NCBI GenBank assembly: GCA_003527225.1 | Contig: DPXQ01000041.1 | Coordinates: forward strand, 1-36,562 | Origin: Rhizobium sp. | Lineage (GTDB): Bacteria; Pseudomonadota; Alphaproteobacteria; Rhizobiales; Rhizobiaceae | DNA length: 36,562 nt | Reading direction: 5' to 3' | Shown here: positions 1-8,963 of the stretch, in pieces | How the letters are laid out: each line of letters begins with the position of its first letter | Position numbering within the stretch: position 1 is the first letter of the stretch | Program-made: the position numbers and the translations under genes | The notes under the pieces: generated by a model | Database searches by the model: none | Told to the model about the DNA's origin: nothing | What the model saw: only the letters and a program-made list of their open reading frames with translations

Positions 1-1
1 C

Positions 2-889
2 CCCGGCACCGAAACCTGCCTCAAGGTTGGCGGTTACGTCCGTGCACAGATCGATTTCCACGGTGACTACGACGTCAACGGCGTTACTGTTAGCGAAGCT
101 GACTGGAACGCTTGGACCCGTGGTGCAGTGCGGCTTAGCGCCAAGAATGATTCCGACATCGGCACCATCGGTTCGTACATCTCGATCATGGGCAATGGCG
201 ACTCCGACTACGTAAACGGCGCTGTTTACGTCGAAGAAGCCTACATCACCGTCGGCGGCTTCAAAGTCGGTTACATGTACAACTACTGGGATAACGGTCT
301 CGATGGCGAAACCGACGTTCTCGGTTCGAACCGCCTGAACGCTGCCGGTTATGAATACGCTTCCGACGCCTTCAAGGTCGGTGTATTCATCGACGAGCTC
401 ACGGCTTCGAATCAGGGCCTCGTCAGCTACGCTGGCACCGACAACGTCGGCGTTGAGGGCATGGTTTCGGGTACCTTCGGTGCCGCTTCCGTATCGCTGC
501 TCGGTGGCTATGACTTCGCTGCTGAAGACGGCGCTGTTCGCCTGATCGCAACTGCCGACGTTGGCCCGGGCACTCTCGGCCTCGCTGGTGTTTACTCCTC
601 CGGCGACAACGCTTACTACAGCGTTGCCGAATGGACCGTTGCCGCTTCGTATGCTGCAAAGCTCACCGACAAGCTGACCCTGACCCCCGGTGCCCAGTAC
701 TTCTGGAACTACGGCATGGTCAATTCGGAAGACTTCTCGAACGTCGACGCCTGGAAGGCTGGTCTGACGGTCGATTACGCTCTTGCTGCTGGTCTCGCCG
801 CTAAGGTAAGCGTTCAGTACTTCGACACGGATGCTGCCGGCTACGACGGCCGCTGGTCGGGTTACCTGCGTCTGCAGCGCTCGTTCTAA
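2..889 (+). CDS. Outer-membrane porin, Porin_2 family, 3' part only
   Basis: The frame is open from the window edge to a TAA stop and gives 295 residues without an N-terminus. The first visible stretch (PGTETCLKVGGYVRAQIDF) is the conserved N-terminal beta-strand entry of rhizobial porins. The rest alternates short amphipathic strands rich in G, Y, A and D, as expected of a 16-stranded trimeric porin. It ends in Leu-Gln-Arg-Ser-Phe, a terminal aromatic residue of the kind used as outer-membrane insertion signal. It would form a general diffusion channel in the outer membrane. Only the signal peptide and the first mature residues seem to be missing. An intrinsic terminator follows 25 bases after the stop, so it is the last gene of its transcript. 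RopA-like is likely, but rhizobia carry paralogues, so no symbol is given. Confidence 0.93.
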   Translation, partial: PGTETCLKVGGYVRAQIDFHGDYDVNGVTVSEADWNAWTRGAVRLSAKNDSDIGTIGSYISIMGNGDSDYVNGAVYVEEAYITVGGFKVGYMYNYWDNGLDGETDVLGSNRLNAAGYEYASDAFKVGVFIDELTASNQGLVSYAGTDNVGVEGMVSGTFGAASVSLLGGYDFAAEDGAVRLIATADVGPGTLGLAGVYSSGDNAYYSVAEWTVAASYAAKLTDKLTLTPGAQYFWNYGMVNSEDFSNVDAWKAGLTVDYALAAGLAAKVSVQYFDTDAAGYDGRWSGYLRLQRSF

Positions 890-913
890 TTGGATCTAAC
901 GATCCGATAAGAG

Positions 914-945
914 AAGCCCGGCTTTCGAGCCGGGCTTTTTGTTTT
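914..945 (+). terminator. Rho-independent terminator of the porin gene
   Basis: A perfect 10-bp stem (AAGCCCGGCT / AGCCGGGCTT) closes on a TTCG tetraloop and is followed by TTT-G-TTTT. On the opposite strand the stem is followed by CTCTT, so it may also stop transcription of the minus-strand hydrolase that ends at 990. Confidence 0.92.
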
Positions 946-989
946 GGTGTCCGTCGAGGGAAAATCACCCGCCACGGCTCCGCCACAGA

Positions 990-1877
990 TCAGCGGGCGT
1001 TGTCGTTCAGGAACGCATGAATGGCTGCCGGTATCTCTCCCGAATGCAGGATCGGCGCGTGTCCCTGCCCGGAAGCGGTCAATGCGTGCATGCCGGGATG
1101 ACGCATTCCCATCTCGTTCAGCGTTCCTTCCGACAGCAGGGCAGAGTTTTCTCCCCGGATCGTCATCAGCGCAATGGCCGAGAAGCCGTCGAACTGCTCC
1201 CAGAGGTCCGGAGCGGGCACACTCAGATCCACGGCGCGGATCTGCTCGGCGATCGCCGGGTCGAAATCGGCAAGGATTTTTCCGTCGCGCTCCCGGTAGA
1301 TGGCGTGCGCCATGTCCCGCCAGTCCTGATCTTCAAGCGCAGTGAAACTTGCGCCATGGATTTGCATCAGCAGAGCCGCCGCGTCGTCGAAGTCGCGCGG
1401 GTGTCTCTCGCGTCCGAGATAGGCCTGGATCTGCCTCAAGCCTTCAGTCTCGATGACCGGTCCGATATCGTTGAGGATCACGGCAGCGAGCAGTTCCGGC
1501 TTCAGGCCGGAGAGGACATGCAGTGTCAGCCCGCCGCGCGAGGTGCCGATGAACGCGGCGCGATCAATGGCGAGGGAGGCGCAGGCGGAGATGACGTCAT
1601 TTGCCTCGGTCACCAGATTGTAGTGGCTCTTGTCGGCGTCCCAATCCGACCGCCCGCGTCCGCGATAGTCGAGCGACACTACCTTGAAGGGGCGTTCGGG
1701 ATCGGTCGACAGCTGCAAGGCAAGCTGGTGGAAATCGCGGGAATTGCGGGTCAGCCCCGGCAGGCAGACGACCGGCATCCCGCCGATCTGCTCGCCATAG
1801 ACGCGGGCATAAAGCCTCAGGCCGTCCGGTGTACCATAGAACTCCTCGCTGAAACCGCTGTCGTAGTCCGCCGTCAT
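990..1877 (-). CDS. Alpha/beta hydrolase
   Basis: This is a 295-residue alpha/beta-hydrolase fold protein. The nucleophile elbow is Gly-Thr-Ser-Arg-Gly-Gly with Ser113. The oxyanion-hole strand is VVCLPGLTRNSRDF near residues 37-49, followed by the typical DYRGRGRSD segment at 70-78. A late GQGHAPIL supplies the likely catalytic His. No signal peptide is visible, so it should be cytoplasmic. The substrate cannot be told; esterases, lactonases and C-C hydrolases share this architecture. The ATG at 1877 is chosen because GGGAGAG lies just upstream and because longer forms would run through the end of the upstream gene. It starts 70 bases downstream of the lytic transglycosylase stop on the same strand, so co-transcription is plausible. 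Confidence 0.88.
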   Translation of the reverse strand: MTADYDSGFSEEFYGTPDGLRLYARVYGEQIGGMPVVCLPGLTRNSRDFHQLALQLSTDPERPFKVVSLDYRGRGRSDWDADKSHYNLVTEANDVISACASLAIDRAAFIGTSRGGLTLHVLSGLKPELLAAVILNDIGPVIETEGLRQIQAYLGRERHPRDFDDAAALLMQIHGASFTALEDQDWRDMAHAIYRERDGKILADFDPAIAEQIRAVDLSVPAPDLWEQFDGFSAIALMTIRGENSALLSEGTLNEMGMRHPGMHALTASGQGHAPILHSGEIPAAIHAFLNDNAR

Positions 1878-1947
1878 TCGTCTCTCCCGGTTCAATCGCC
1901 CGGGAAAGATGTAGCGCGGATTGTGTTCCGAGACAAAGGAACCGGGT

Positions 1948-4014
1948 TCAGCGGCCGTATCGGAGATCCTGGACGATATCGGCCTTCTGGCCGAGCCGCG
2001 TCTTGTAGATCTGGTAGTTCTCCATGACCCGCTGGACATAGTTGCGCGTCTCGGGGAAGGGGATGCGCTCGATCCAGTCCACGACCTCGTCGATCGGCTT
2101 TCCGCGCGGGTCGCCATAGCGCGAGATCCATTCCGGCACGCGCTTCGGACCGGCATTGTAGGCGATGAAGGTCAGGATATAGGAACCGCCGAAGCTGTCG
2201 ATCTGTTCGCCGAGATAGTGGGCGCCGAGCGTTGCATTGTAGCCGGCATCGCTTGTGAGTTTTTCTTTTGAATAGGCGAGGCCGTAGCGGCTGGCCACGC
2301 CCTTGGCCGTACCCGGCATCAGCTGCAGCAGACCGCGGGCATCGGCCGGAGATACCGCTGCCGGGTTGAAGGCGCTTTCCTGCCGCGCAATCGCATAGGC
2401 GAGTGCTTTTCCGGAGCTCGCGATATTGGCGGTTGCGGGGATCACGCCGACCGGGAAGGCAAGCGCCGGGACGTCGATACCGCGACCATAGGCGATCTTG
2501 CCGATTTGCAGCGACAGCTGGTGCCCGACACTCTTTTCCGCCTTGGCGGCGAGAAGCGCCAGTTCGCCGGGATTTTGCAGCTGCTGCGCCAGCGCCCGGT
2601 AGAGGCTTTCCGCTCGCCAGCCATGGCCGGCGGCCTCGAAGCGGGCGATCGCCCGCACGGCTTCGCGGGCTTCGAATCCCTTTCGGTCGTCCGCACTTGG
2701 CGAAGGATAGGGGATGCGAAGGCCCGGAGACATCAGGCGCGCCGCCGCGAGCTGGCCGTAGAAGGTGCTCGGGAATGTCGCCGCCTTGCGAAAATGCTCG
2801 TTAGCCTCGGGCTTGCCTGCCGCTTCTGCTGCGCGACCGAGCCAGTACCAGGCGCGCGACGCCGAAAGCGGCTTGTCGGAAACCTGCAGGATCTTGCGGA
2901 AGTGGGTCGAGGCGGTGGCGCTGTCGTTCATCCCGCGCAGCGCATACCATCCGGCATGGAACTCGGCGTCGGCCACGCCGACGGGATCGGTTGCCGTATG
3001 TCTGGCGGCGATCTGGTAGGCGGCCTTGAACTTGCCGAGATCGGCAAGGCCGCGAGCGACGATACGTTGTTCGTTCCACCACTCGCGCGTATTGATCAGC
3101 GATCGGCTATCGCGGGGTGCCTTTGCAAGCAGCGAGGCAGCCTCTTCGTATTTGTCCTGCCGACGCAGATACTCGATCTGGATGAAAAGATAGGCGGGAT
3201 CGGATGACCATCTGGGATCGACCGCCTTCAAAAGCTGACCGGCCTTGGGCGATCGCGCAAGCACGGCCGTCCAGGCATTGTAGAGCGACTGCGCCTGGCT
3301 GAGGCCGGAGAAGCGCTTGGCCTGGTCCGTGCGGCCGCGATAGAGAAGATAATCCATCCTTGCCTTGTGGTCGGCCGCAGTCAGCAGGCCCGAGAATTCC
3401 TTGAGAATCCGGTCTTCCATCGCCTTGTCGAGCGCCTGTTCGCGCCAGACCTTCTTCAAGGTGGCGGCGGCTTCCCCGCTCTTGCCGCTGACGGCCAGAG
3501 CACGGGCAAGGATGATGGCGCCTTCCGCGGTTTCCGGCGCGGTGGTGCCGAAGGCAGCCAGCACATCGGCGGCGGCCGGGTTTTCCCGATAGAGCGCGCG
3601 TTCGGAATTGGCCCTGAAGGCGGAAAGCCCCGGCCAGCCCTTGAGCTCGCGTTGGGCGGCGGCAATCTCTGCCGAGGGAACGTCGCTCAATCCCGAAACG
3701 GCGATCGACCAGGTCAGCATGTGACGGTCGAGGCTATCGGCCATGCGGTCGCGAATTGCCAGTGCGCCCGCTCCGTCCTTGTTCGAGAGGGCATCGAGCC
3801 CGGCCTTGAGCTCGGGGCTTGCCGTGGCGAGCCGGGACGTGCGCGGGATCGCACCCGTGATCTCGAACGAAGGAGCTGCTGCCTGCTTCGCAGGTGCGAT
3901 CGACGGCTTGGGCAGCGGTACCGGCACGGCAGTCGACCCTGAAGGCGTGGCCGCGCTGGCAAACGCCGCCAAACCGACGCCGAAGACGGTGGTCAGCAGA
4001 ACAATCCTCTTCAT
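1948..4014 (-). CDS. Soluble lytic murein transglycosylase (Slt70-like)
   Basis: The 688-residue protein starts with a signal peptide (MKRIVLLTTVFGVGLAAFASA) and continues into a Pro/Ala-rich linker. A long all-helical, TPR-like superhelix covers about residues 70-520, as in the ring-shaped U/L domains of Slt. The C-terminal catalytic SLT domain spans about 535-670. The catalytic glutamate is Glu546 in ARQESAFN, followed by the family motifs GLLQLMPGTA and ITFIAYNAGP-like sequence (ILTFIAYNAGPKRV). It cleaves peptidoglycan between MurNAc and GlcNAc with 1,6-anhydro ring formation in the periplasm. Length and domain order match the full-length family. It is divergent from dapA, with a 221-base intergenic region between them. 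Confidence 0.94.
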   Translation of the reverse strand: MKRIVLLTTVFGVGLAAFASAATPSGSTAVPVPLPKPSIAPAKQAAAPSFEITGAIPRTSRLATASPELKAGLDALSNKDGAGALAIRDRMADSLDRHMLTWSIAVSGLSDVPSAEIAAAQRELKGWPGLSAFRANSERALYRENPAAADVLAAFGTTAPETAEGAIILARALAVSGKSGEAAATLKKVWREQALDKAMEDRILKEFSGLLTAADHKARMDYLLYRGRTDQAKRFSGLSQAQSLYNAWTAVLARSPKAGQLLKAVDPRWSSDPAYLFIQIEYLRRQDKYEEAASLLAKAPRDSRSLINTREWWNEQRIVARGLADLGKFKAAYQIAARHTATDPVGVADAEFHAGWYALRGMNDSATASTHFRKILQVSDKPLSASRAWYWLGRAAEAAGKPEANEHFRKAATFPSTFYGQLAAARLMSPGLRIPYPSPSADDRKGFEAREAVRAIARFEAAGHGWRAESLYRALAQQLQNPGELALLAAKAEKSVGHQLSLQIGKIAYGRGIDVPALAFPVGVIPATANIASSGKALAYAIARQESAFNPAAVSPADARGLLQLMPGTAKGVASRYGLAYSKEKLTSDAGYNATLGAHYLGEQIDSFGGSYILTFIAYNAGPKRVPEWISRYGDPRGKPIDEVVDWIERIPFPETRNYVQRVMENYQIYKTRLGQKADIVQDLRYGR

Positions 4015-4235
4015 AACGATACCCGATGAGAAATGCGCAATCTCTCCATTAGCCGCTGACCATATTAACGAAACCTTACCGAAATGCGAGAATTTCGCTC
4101 TTTTACGCCAGGTGAAACTGTCCTAAAAGCGCCTGCGATGCGCTTGTCGCGGCCCATGCGCCGCACTAAGCTGCGCGCGTTCGTAACCGAGGAATGCGGC
4201 TGAAGCATGAATGCCGGCCGTGAGGAGTTTTTTGC
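4015..4235. promoter_or_regulatory. Divergent intergenic region between slt-like gene and dapA
   Basis: These 221 bases must hold the promoters of both divergent genes. The only clear symmetry is CGAAAT-GCGAGA-ATTTCG at 4080-4097, a 6-bp inverted repeat followed by CTCTTTT on the plus strand. I could not identify convincing -35/-10 pairs or a known riboswitch fold. Confidence 0.35.
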
Positions 4236-5120
4236 ATGTTCCAGGGATCCATTCCTGCTCTCGTCACACCGTTTACCGATAGCGGTGCCGTCGACGAGGC
4301 AGCCTTCGCCGCCCATGTGGAATGGCAGATTGCCGAAGGTAGCACCGGTCTCGTGCCGGTCGGGACCACCGGAGAATCGCCGACCCTTTCCCATGCGGAG
4401 CACAAACGGGTCGTGGAACTCTGCGTCGAGGTGGCGAAGAAGCGCGTGCCCGTGATCGCTGGCGCCGGCTCGAACAACACCAGCGAAGCCATCGAGCTTG
4501 CCCTGCATGCAGAAAGCGTCGGGGCCGACGCGCTACTGGTCGTCACGCCATATTACAACAAGCCGACCCAAAAGGGGCTTTACGCCCATTACGGGGCGAT
4601 TGCCGACGCCGTGAAGCTGCCGATCTTCATCTACAACATTCCCGGCCGTTCCGTCGTCGACATGAGCCCCGAAACCATGGGCGCCCTTGCCAAGGCCTAC
4701 AAGAACATCGTCGGCGTCAAGGATGCGACCGGCAAGCTCGAGCGCGTGTCCGACCAGCGGATCACCTGCGGCGCGGATTTCCTCCAGTTGTCCGGCGAGG
4801 ATGCGACCGCCCTCGGCTTCAACGCCCATGGCGGGGTAGGGTGCATTTCGGTGACCGCCAATGCCGCGCCGAAGCTCTGCGCCGAATTCCAGGCGGCAAC
4901 GCTTGCCGGCGATTACAAGAAGGCGCTCGAATACCAGGACCGGCTGATGCCGCTCCACAAGGCGATCTTCATCGAGCCCGGCCTCTGCGGCGTCAAATAC
5001 GCGCTGTCGAAGCTCGGCCGCATGAGCCGCACCGTGCGCCTGCCGCTCCTGCCGACGCTCGAACCCGCCACCGAAGCGGCCATCGACGCGGCGCTGAAGC
5101 ATGCGGGGCTGCTGAAATGA
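4236..5120 (+). CDS. dapA: 4-hydroxy-tetrahydrodipicolinate synthase
   Basis: A 294-residue DapA: class I aldolase of the DHDPS/NAL family that condenses pyruvate with aspartate semialdehyde, the first committed step of lysine and meso-diaminopimelate synthesis. The Schiff-base lysine is Lys162 in GVKDATGK. The catalytic triad is present as Thr45 (GTTGESPT), Tyr107 (TPYYNKP) and Tyr133 (IYNIPGRS), with the substrate-binding Arg138. Length matches the family. The ATG is preceded by GTGAGGAG with good spacing. It is followed after 154 bases by smpB on the same strand. Its product feeds peptidoglycan cross-linking, which gives a loose thematic link to the divergent murein transglycosylase. Confidence 0.97.
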   Translation: MFQGSIPALVTPFTDSGAVDEAAFAAHVEWQIAEGSTGLVPVGTTGESPTLSHAEHKRVVELCVEVAKKRVPVIAGAGSNNTSEAIELALHAESVGADALLVVTPYYNKPTQKGLYAHYGAIADAVKLPIFIYNIPGRSVVDMSPETMGALAKAYKNIVGVKDATGKLERVSDQRITCGADFLQLSGEDATALGFNAHGGVGCISVTANAAPKLCAEFQAATLAGDYKKALEYQDRLMPLHKAIFIEPGLCGVKYALSKLGRMSRTVRLPLLPTLEPATEAAIDAALKHAGLLK

Positions 5121-5274
5121 CATCCGGAAAGCCGGGGCGCGTTGTCGCTCCGGCCATTCCGCGGCCTGCCTTCACTTCTCCCCTTCCATCTATTACATAG
5201 AGGCCAAGAAAACCGCCGGCGCAGCGCCCGCCCGGGGGACAAGAACAGCATTTCGGGCGAAACGGATCAGTGAA

Positions 5275-5754
5275 ATGGCACCCAGAGGCAGCCAGCGCGT
5301 CGTCAACAAGGTTGTCGCGGAAAACCGCAAGGCCCGCTTCAACTACGAGATCATCGACACCTACGAGGCCGGGCTGGCTCTGACCGGCACCGAGGTCAAG
5401 TCGTTGCGCGAGGGCAAGGCCAACATCGCCGAGTCCTATGCCTCCGACGAGGGTGGCGAGATCTGGCTGATCAACTCCCATCTGCCGGAATATCTTCAGG
5501 CCAACCGCTTCAACCACGAGCCGCGCCGGCGCCGCAAGCTGCTGCTGAACAAGCGCGAGATCAACCGGCTGCGCGCCGGGATCAATCGCGAGGGCATGAC
5601 GCTTGTTCCGCTGAAGATCTATTTCAACGAGAAGGGCAGGGCGAAGCTCGAGCTGGCGCTTGCCAAGGGCAAGAAGCTGCACGACAAGCGCGAGACCGAG
5701 AAGGAGCGCGACTGGAACCGCCAGAAAACCCGGCTTCTCAAGACCGGCGGGTGA
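5275..5754 (+). CDS. smpB: SsrA-binding protein SmpB
   Basis: The 159-residue protein matches SmpB over its full length. It begins with [16 protein letters not shown], has the conserved [12 protein letters not shown] and the [15 protein letters not shown] segment of the OB-type barrel, and ends in the basic tail [18 protein letters not shown] that enters the ribosome A site. SmpB brings tmRNA to stalled ribosomes for trans-translation. No ssrA gene is visible in the window; alphaproteobacteria use a two-piece tmRNA encoded elsewhere. The downstream DUF3830 gene begins at or inside the smpB stop codon, so the two are probably translated from one message. Confidence 0.97.
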   Translation: MAPRGSQRVVNKVVAENRKARFNYEIIDTYEAGLALTGTEVKSLREGKANIAESYASDEGGEIWLINSHLPEYLQANRFNHEPRRRRKLLLNKREINRLRAGINREGMTLVPLKIYFNEKGRAKLELALAKGKKLHDKRETEKERDWNRQKTRLLKTGG

Positions 5755-5756
5755 CG

Positions 5757-6173
5757 ATGGCGGATCTGCTGAAAGTCAGCGTCGGCCCCTTCGACTTCAC
5801 CGCGCGGTTCGAACTCGAAAAAGCGCCCGAAACCTGCCGCATCTTCAAGACTTTCCTGCCGTTCCACAACCAGACGATCCACTCGCGCTGGAGCGGCGAG
5901 GCAGTGTGGGTGCCGCTCGGGGATTTCCAGTTCGGCGCCGGTTTCGAAAACCACACCTGCCACCCCTCCAGGGGCGATATCCTGCTTTATCCCGGCGGCC
6001 ATAGCGAAACGGAACTGCTGTTTGCCTATGGCAGCTCGTCATTCGCCAGCAAGATGGGACCACTTTCCGGAAATCACTTCCTCACCGTGGTCGAAGGCGG
6101 CGAGCACCTGGAAGCCATGGGTCGGATGGTGCTCTGGCAGGGCGCGCAGCCGATCCGTTTCGAAACCCTTTGA
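5757..6173 (+). CDS. DUF3830 family protein
   Basis: A 138-residue protein of the DUF3830 family, which is thought to have a cyclophilin-like barrel; no activity is assigned. Family hallmarks visible are FTARFELEKAPETC near the start, the HSRWSGEAVWVPLGDF block, GFENHTCHPSRGDILLYPGG, and the C-terminal HFLTVVEGGEHL. Two starts are possible: a GTG at 5751 overlapping the smpB stop by four bases, or the ATG at 5757, two bases after it. I prefer the ATG because the protein then begins MADLLKVSVGPF, like other members. Either way, the spacing implies translational coupling to smpB. Confidence 0.85.
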   Translation: MADLLKVSVGPFDFTARFELEKAPETCRIFKTFLPFHNQTIHSRWSGEAVWVPLGDFQFGAGFENHTCHPSRGDILLYPGGHSETELLFAYGSSSFASKMGPLSGNHFLTVVEGGEHLEAMGRMVLWQGAQPIRFETL

Positions 6174-6253
6174 GCATTGGGCCGTTCGGCCTCGCCGCGA
6201 TGAGATCGGCAACTCCCGGCATCCGGTATTGTTCGGCGATCCGCGAACGAGTT

Positions 6254-6289
6254 CCGCCGGAAAAGGGTGTCTGGTCCCTCTTCCGGCGG
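6254..6289. terminator. Long inverted repeat between convergent genes, possible factor-assisted terminator
   Basis: Arms 6254-6267 (CCGCCGGAAAAGGG) and 6276-6289 (CCCTCTTCCGGCGG) pair over 14 positions with one mismatch. On the minus strand that position becomes a G-U wobble, so the RNA downstream of the chemoreceptor gene forms an unbroken 14-bp stem with an 8-base loop. No T-tract follows on either strand. Its place between the 3' ends of the DUF3830 gene and the chemoreceptor suggests a transcription end or RNA-stabilising structure. Confidence 0.45.
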
Positions 6290-6314
6290 CATCAATGGGG
6301 AAGCGGCGGCTTGG

Positions 6315-7850
6315 TCAGGCCGCGTAGCGCGGCTTGTACTGCGTCGAAACGGGCGCATGGACTTGCGTGCGCGAAACCGTAAAGCGGGAAACGAGCCGGG
6401 TCAGATGGCTGGCGACATCGCCGAGCGTGTGGGTCGAGGCATTGGTTTCCTCGACCATCGCGGCATTCTGCTGGGTCATCTGGTCCATGCTGTTGATGGC
6501 GGCGTTGATTTCGCCGATGCCCGCCGACTGTTCTTCCGACGAAGTGGCGATGGCGGCGATATGCTCGTTGATCGCGTGCACCTGTTCGCCGATCGTACGC
6601 AGCGCCTCTCCCGTCCTGTTGACGAGCGAAACGCCATGCGCGACGTCCTTCGACGACTGGTCGATCAGCGTCTTGATTTCCTTGGCTGCGGCCGCGGAAC
6701 GTTGCGCGAGTTCACGCACCTCCTGCGCGACGACTGCGAAACCCCGCCCGCTTTCTCCGGCCCTCGCGGCTTCCACGCCGGCATTGAGAGCAAGCAGGTT
6801 CGTCTGGAAGGAAATCTCGTCGATCACGCCGATGATCTGGGTGATCTTGCGCGAGGATGCCTCGATATCGCTCATTGCGCCGACCGCCTGGCCGACGATC
6901 TCTCCCGAGCGGACGGCTTCCGCCGCCGAAGCCAGAACCACTGTCCTGGCTTCCTGCGTACGCAAGGCGGACTGCCTGGAAACCGTTGTGATCTCCTCGA
7001 GCGCGGCGGCCGTCTCCTCCAGCGCTGCTGCCTGCTGTTCGGTGCGTTTGGCCATGTCATCGGTCGCGGACGACAGTTCCCGCGTGTTCGCGGCCGCTCG
7101 CGCCGTCTCATCGACGATCTCTGCGAAAGCGATTCCGAGAGCACCGATGGCATTGTTGTAATTGTTGCGGAGACCGTCGAATTTCGGAGCAAGGGGCAGG
7201 TCGATGATCGCCGTCAGGTCGCCCGTGCTCAATTTGCCGAGCGCGCCGTCGAGCGCCAGCAGGGCCTGTTCCTGTTCGGTTTCGAGCCGGTCGCGTTCCT
7301 CTTCGGCCTTGGCGCGCTCCTCGGCCTGTGCCTCCAGATAGACCGTGACGGAATAATCCATGTCGAGCATGGCCGCCTTCATGACAGCGCTGATATTCGC
7401 CGCGAGGCGCTTGGCCTTCTTCGCCTGAAGCAAGCCTTTGAGTTCGTCGTTGACGAGTGCCTCGATCAGGCCGTCAAGAACCAGGGCGTAGCCGCCGATA
7501 TACCAACGGGGCTCAAGGCCCAGACGCGCATGGGTGCGGCCGATGGTGGAAACCGCATTGACGTACTTTTCGTCGAATGCGCCGGAGGTGATGAGCCCCC
7601 AATGGGTCTCCTGCTTCTGCTTGGCATGCTGGATATGAGCATCACTGGCGAAGAACCTGGCAGTTTCGGGATGAGCCTTTGCTTTGGCGTAGAAGCCATC
7701 GAGCGCCGGTCCGATCGCTCTGCCGACCAACGGTCGCAGGACGGCAAGCGCTTCCTTTTGCGTTTCATCAAGTCCGAGAAAATTCAGGCGGTCATCGAGT
7801 TCGGAATTGCTCCGGCGAGAAGTGGTCACTTTGCTGTAGCCTATAATCAA
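6315..7850 (-). CDS. Soluble globin-coupled methyl-accepting chemotaxis protein (HemAT-like)
   Basis: No transmembrane segment is present in this 511-residue protein. Residues about 20-180 form a protoglobin sensor domain; the proximal heme ligand is His107 in STIGRTHARLGLEPRWYIGGY. A helical linker follows, rich in E, R and A (about 185-225). The MCP signalling domain fills 250-490 and carries the conserved tip FQTNLLALNAGVEAARAGE and the segment GFAVVAQEVRELAQRSA. It should sense oxygen or another heme ligand in the cytoplasm and signal to CheA/CheW. The longest reading starts at a TTG at 7850 without a good ribosome site. A GTG at 7829, giving MTTSRRSNSELDD, is an alternative. The protein ends RYAA and lacks a CheR-binding pentapeptide. 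Confidence 0.92.
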   Translation of the reverse strand: MIIGYSKVTTSRRSNSELDDRLNFLGLDETQKEALAVLRPLVGRAIGPALDGFYAKAKAHPETARFFASDAHIQHAKQKQETHWGLITSGAFDEKYVNAVSTIGRTHARLGLEPRWYIGGYALVLDGLIEALVNDELKGLLQAKKAKRLAANISAVMKAAMLDMDYSVTVYLEAQAEERAKAEEERDRLETEQEQALLALDGALGKLSTGDLTAIIDLPLAPKFDGLRNNYNNAIGALGIAFAEIVDETARAAANTRELSSATDDMAKRTEQQAAALEETAAALEEITTVSRQSALRTQEARTVVLASAAEAVRSGEIVGQAVGAMSDIEASSRKITQIIGVIDEISFQTNLLALNAGVEAARAGESGRGFAVVAQEVRELAQRSAAAAKEIKTLIDQSSKDVAHGVSLVNRTGEALRTIGEQVHAINEHIAAIATSSEEQSAGIGEINAAINSMDQMTQQNAAMVEETNASTHTLGDVASHLTRLVSRFTVSRTQVHAPVSTQYKPRYAA

Positions 7851-8154
7851 AAGGAGGGTGGCGCCGGGTCGCGGTCACCAAGGCCGCCAGTAAACGTCCT
7901 GTCACAATTCTCTAGGCAATTGCTTAACAAGCGATAAATGAAATGCCTTGATGTGCTGAAACAAAACTCTCTGGATTCCGTCGAAAAGCGAGTAAAATCA
8001 GCACGAGGTGTAAGAGAACACGCACAGAGGGAATCACGCTTGCGATGCAATCTCGTCCGAAATGACACGCGATCGCGGACCGGACGATCCACGTATTTTC
8101 CGCTTTTTCACCGGCTGGGCGCCGTAAGTAAAGCGAAATACTACCGCAGGTTGC
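7851..8154. other. Intergenic region upstream of the chemoreceptor gene
   Basis: This 304-base stretch lies downstream of the NYN gene and upstream of the chemoreceptor, both on the minus strand. It is more A/T-rich than its surroundings around 7900-8030, as expected for a promoter region. I found no convincing gene, terminator or recognised operator in it; an 81-codon minus-strand reading frame here lacks a ribosome site and protein-like composition. Confidence 0.4.
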
Positions 8155-8739
8155 TTATTCTTCGATATCTTCGCCAGTTTCCGGCTCGGGGGCAAGGCGC
8201 GGTGCGCGCTCGCTCGGATCGCGACCGATTTCCGCCTTCAGCGTGACGAGGTCGATGAAGTGGTCGGCCTGGCGGCGGAGATCGTCTGCGATCATCGGCG
8301 GCTGCGTCGCCATGGTGGAGACGACGGAGACTTTCCGGCCCTTGCGCTGCAGGGCGTTCACCAGAGTGGTGAAATCGCCGTCTCCCGAAAAGATCACCAG
8401 ATGGTCTACGGTTTCGGACTGCTCCATCGCGTCGATGGCCAGTTCGATGTCCATGTTTCCCTTCACCTTCCTGCGTCCCATGGAATCGGTGAATTCCTTG
8501 GCCGGTTTGGTGATGACCTTGTAGCCGTTGTAGTCCAGCCAGTCGATCAATGGGCGAATGGAGGAATATTCCTGATCCTCGATCAGCGCCGTATAATAAT
8601 AGGCTCTCAGAAGATATCCGCGCTTTTGGAATGCTTTCAACAGCTTGCGGTAGTCGATATCGAAGCCGAGGCTTCTGGAAGCCGCATAAAGATTGGCACC
8701 ATCCATGAACAGCGCAATTTTTTCTCGAGGATCGAACAT
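8155..8739 (-). CDS. NYN-domain protein (LabA/DUF88 family), putative nuclease
   Basis: This 194-residue NYN (PIN-like) protein has the acidic metal-binding residues of the fold in place. These are Asp13 in ALFMDGANLY, the aspartate of VKGNMDIELAIDAM, and the pair in VIFSGDGDFTTLV. This arrangement suits a Mg-dependent RNase; the alternative is a non-catalytic LabA-type regulatory protein. The acidic C-terminal tail (PEPETGEDIEE) is not part of the fold. The ATG is preceded by AAGGGA at about 10 bases. Its 5' end faces rpoZ across a 294-base divergent region. The family is uncharacterised in rhizobia, so the substrate is unknown. Confidence 0.88.
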   Translation of the reverse strand: MFDPREKIALFMDGANLYAASRSLGFDIDYRKLLKAFQKRGYLLRAYYYTALIEDQEYSSIRPLIDWLDYNGYKVITKPAKEFTDSMGRRKVKGNMDIELAIDAMEQSETVDHLVIFSGDGDFTTLVNALQRKGRKVSVVSTMATQPPMIADDLRRQADHFIDLVTLKAEIGRDPSERAPRLAPEPETGEDIEE

Positions 8740-8963
8740 CCGGCAATATCCCTTTCCGCAATAAGCGATTGGCGGTAATTGATAATAAAAACAATATCTT
8801 GACTGCCTATCGCGAACAATCCATGTAAATTATGAATTATTCATATACAAATTATTTAGGGCACGATCGGCGACATTCCAAGCACGTGCTGGTTGAAGAA
8901 TGGAAATATTCGGCCTAATTTGCAGCTTGGCCTGCCGGCGCCTGCGCCGAAGGGAAGGAAAAA

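Noticed and set aside
939..2027. 362-codon plus-strand frame over the hydrolase gene
   Set aside because: Antisense to an alpha/beta hydrolase with intact motifs; it begins within the porin terminator region and shows no domain.
6267..7937. 556-codon open frame on the plus strand across the chemoreceptor gene
   Set aside because: It is antisense to a protein with clear globin and MCP motifs, has Arg/Gly-rich composition typical of high-G+C shadows, and has no ribosome site.
7847..8092. 81-codon minus-strand frame upstream of the chemoreceptor gene
   Set aside because: No ribosome site, and a composition rich in Arg, Ser and Cys that looks random.
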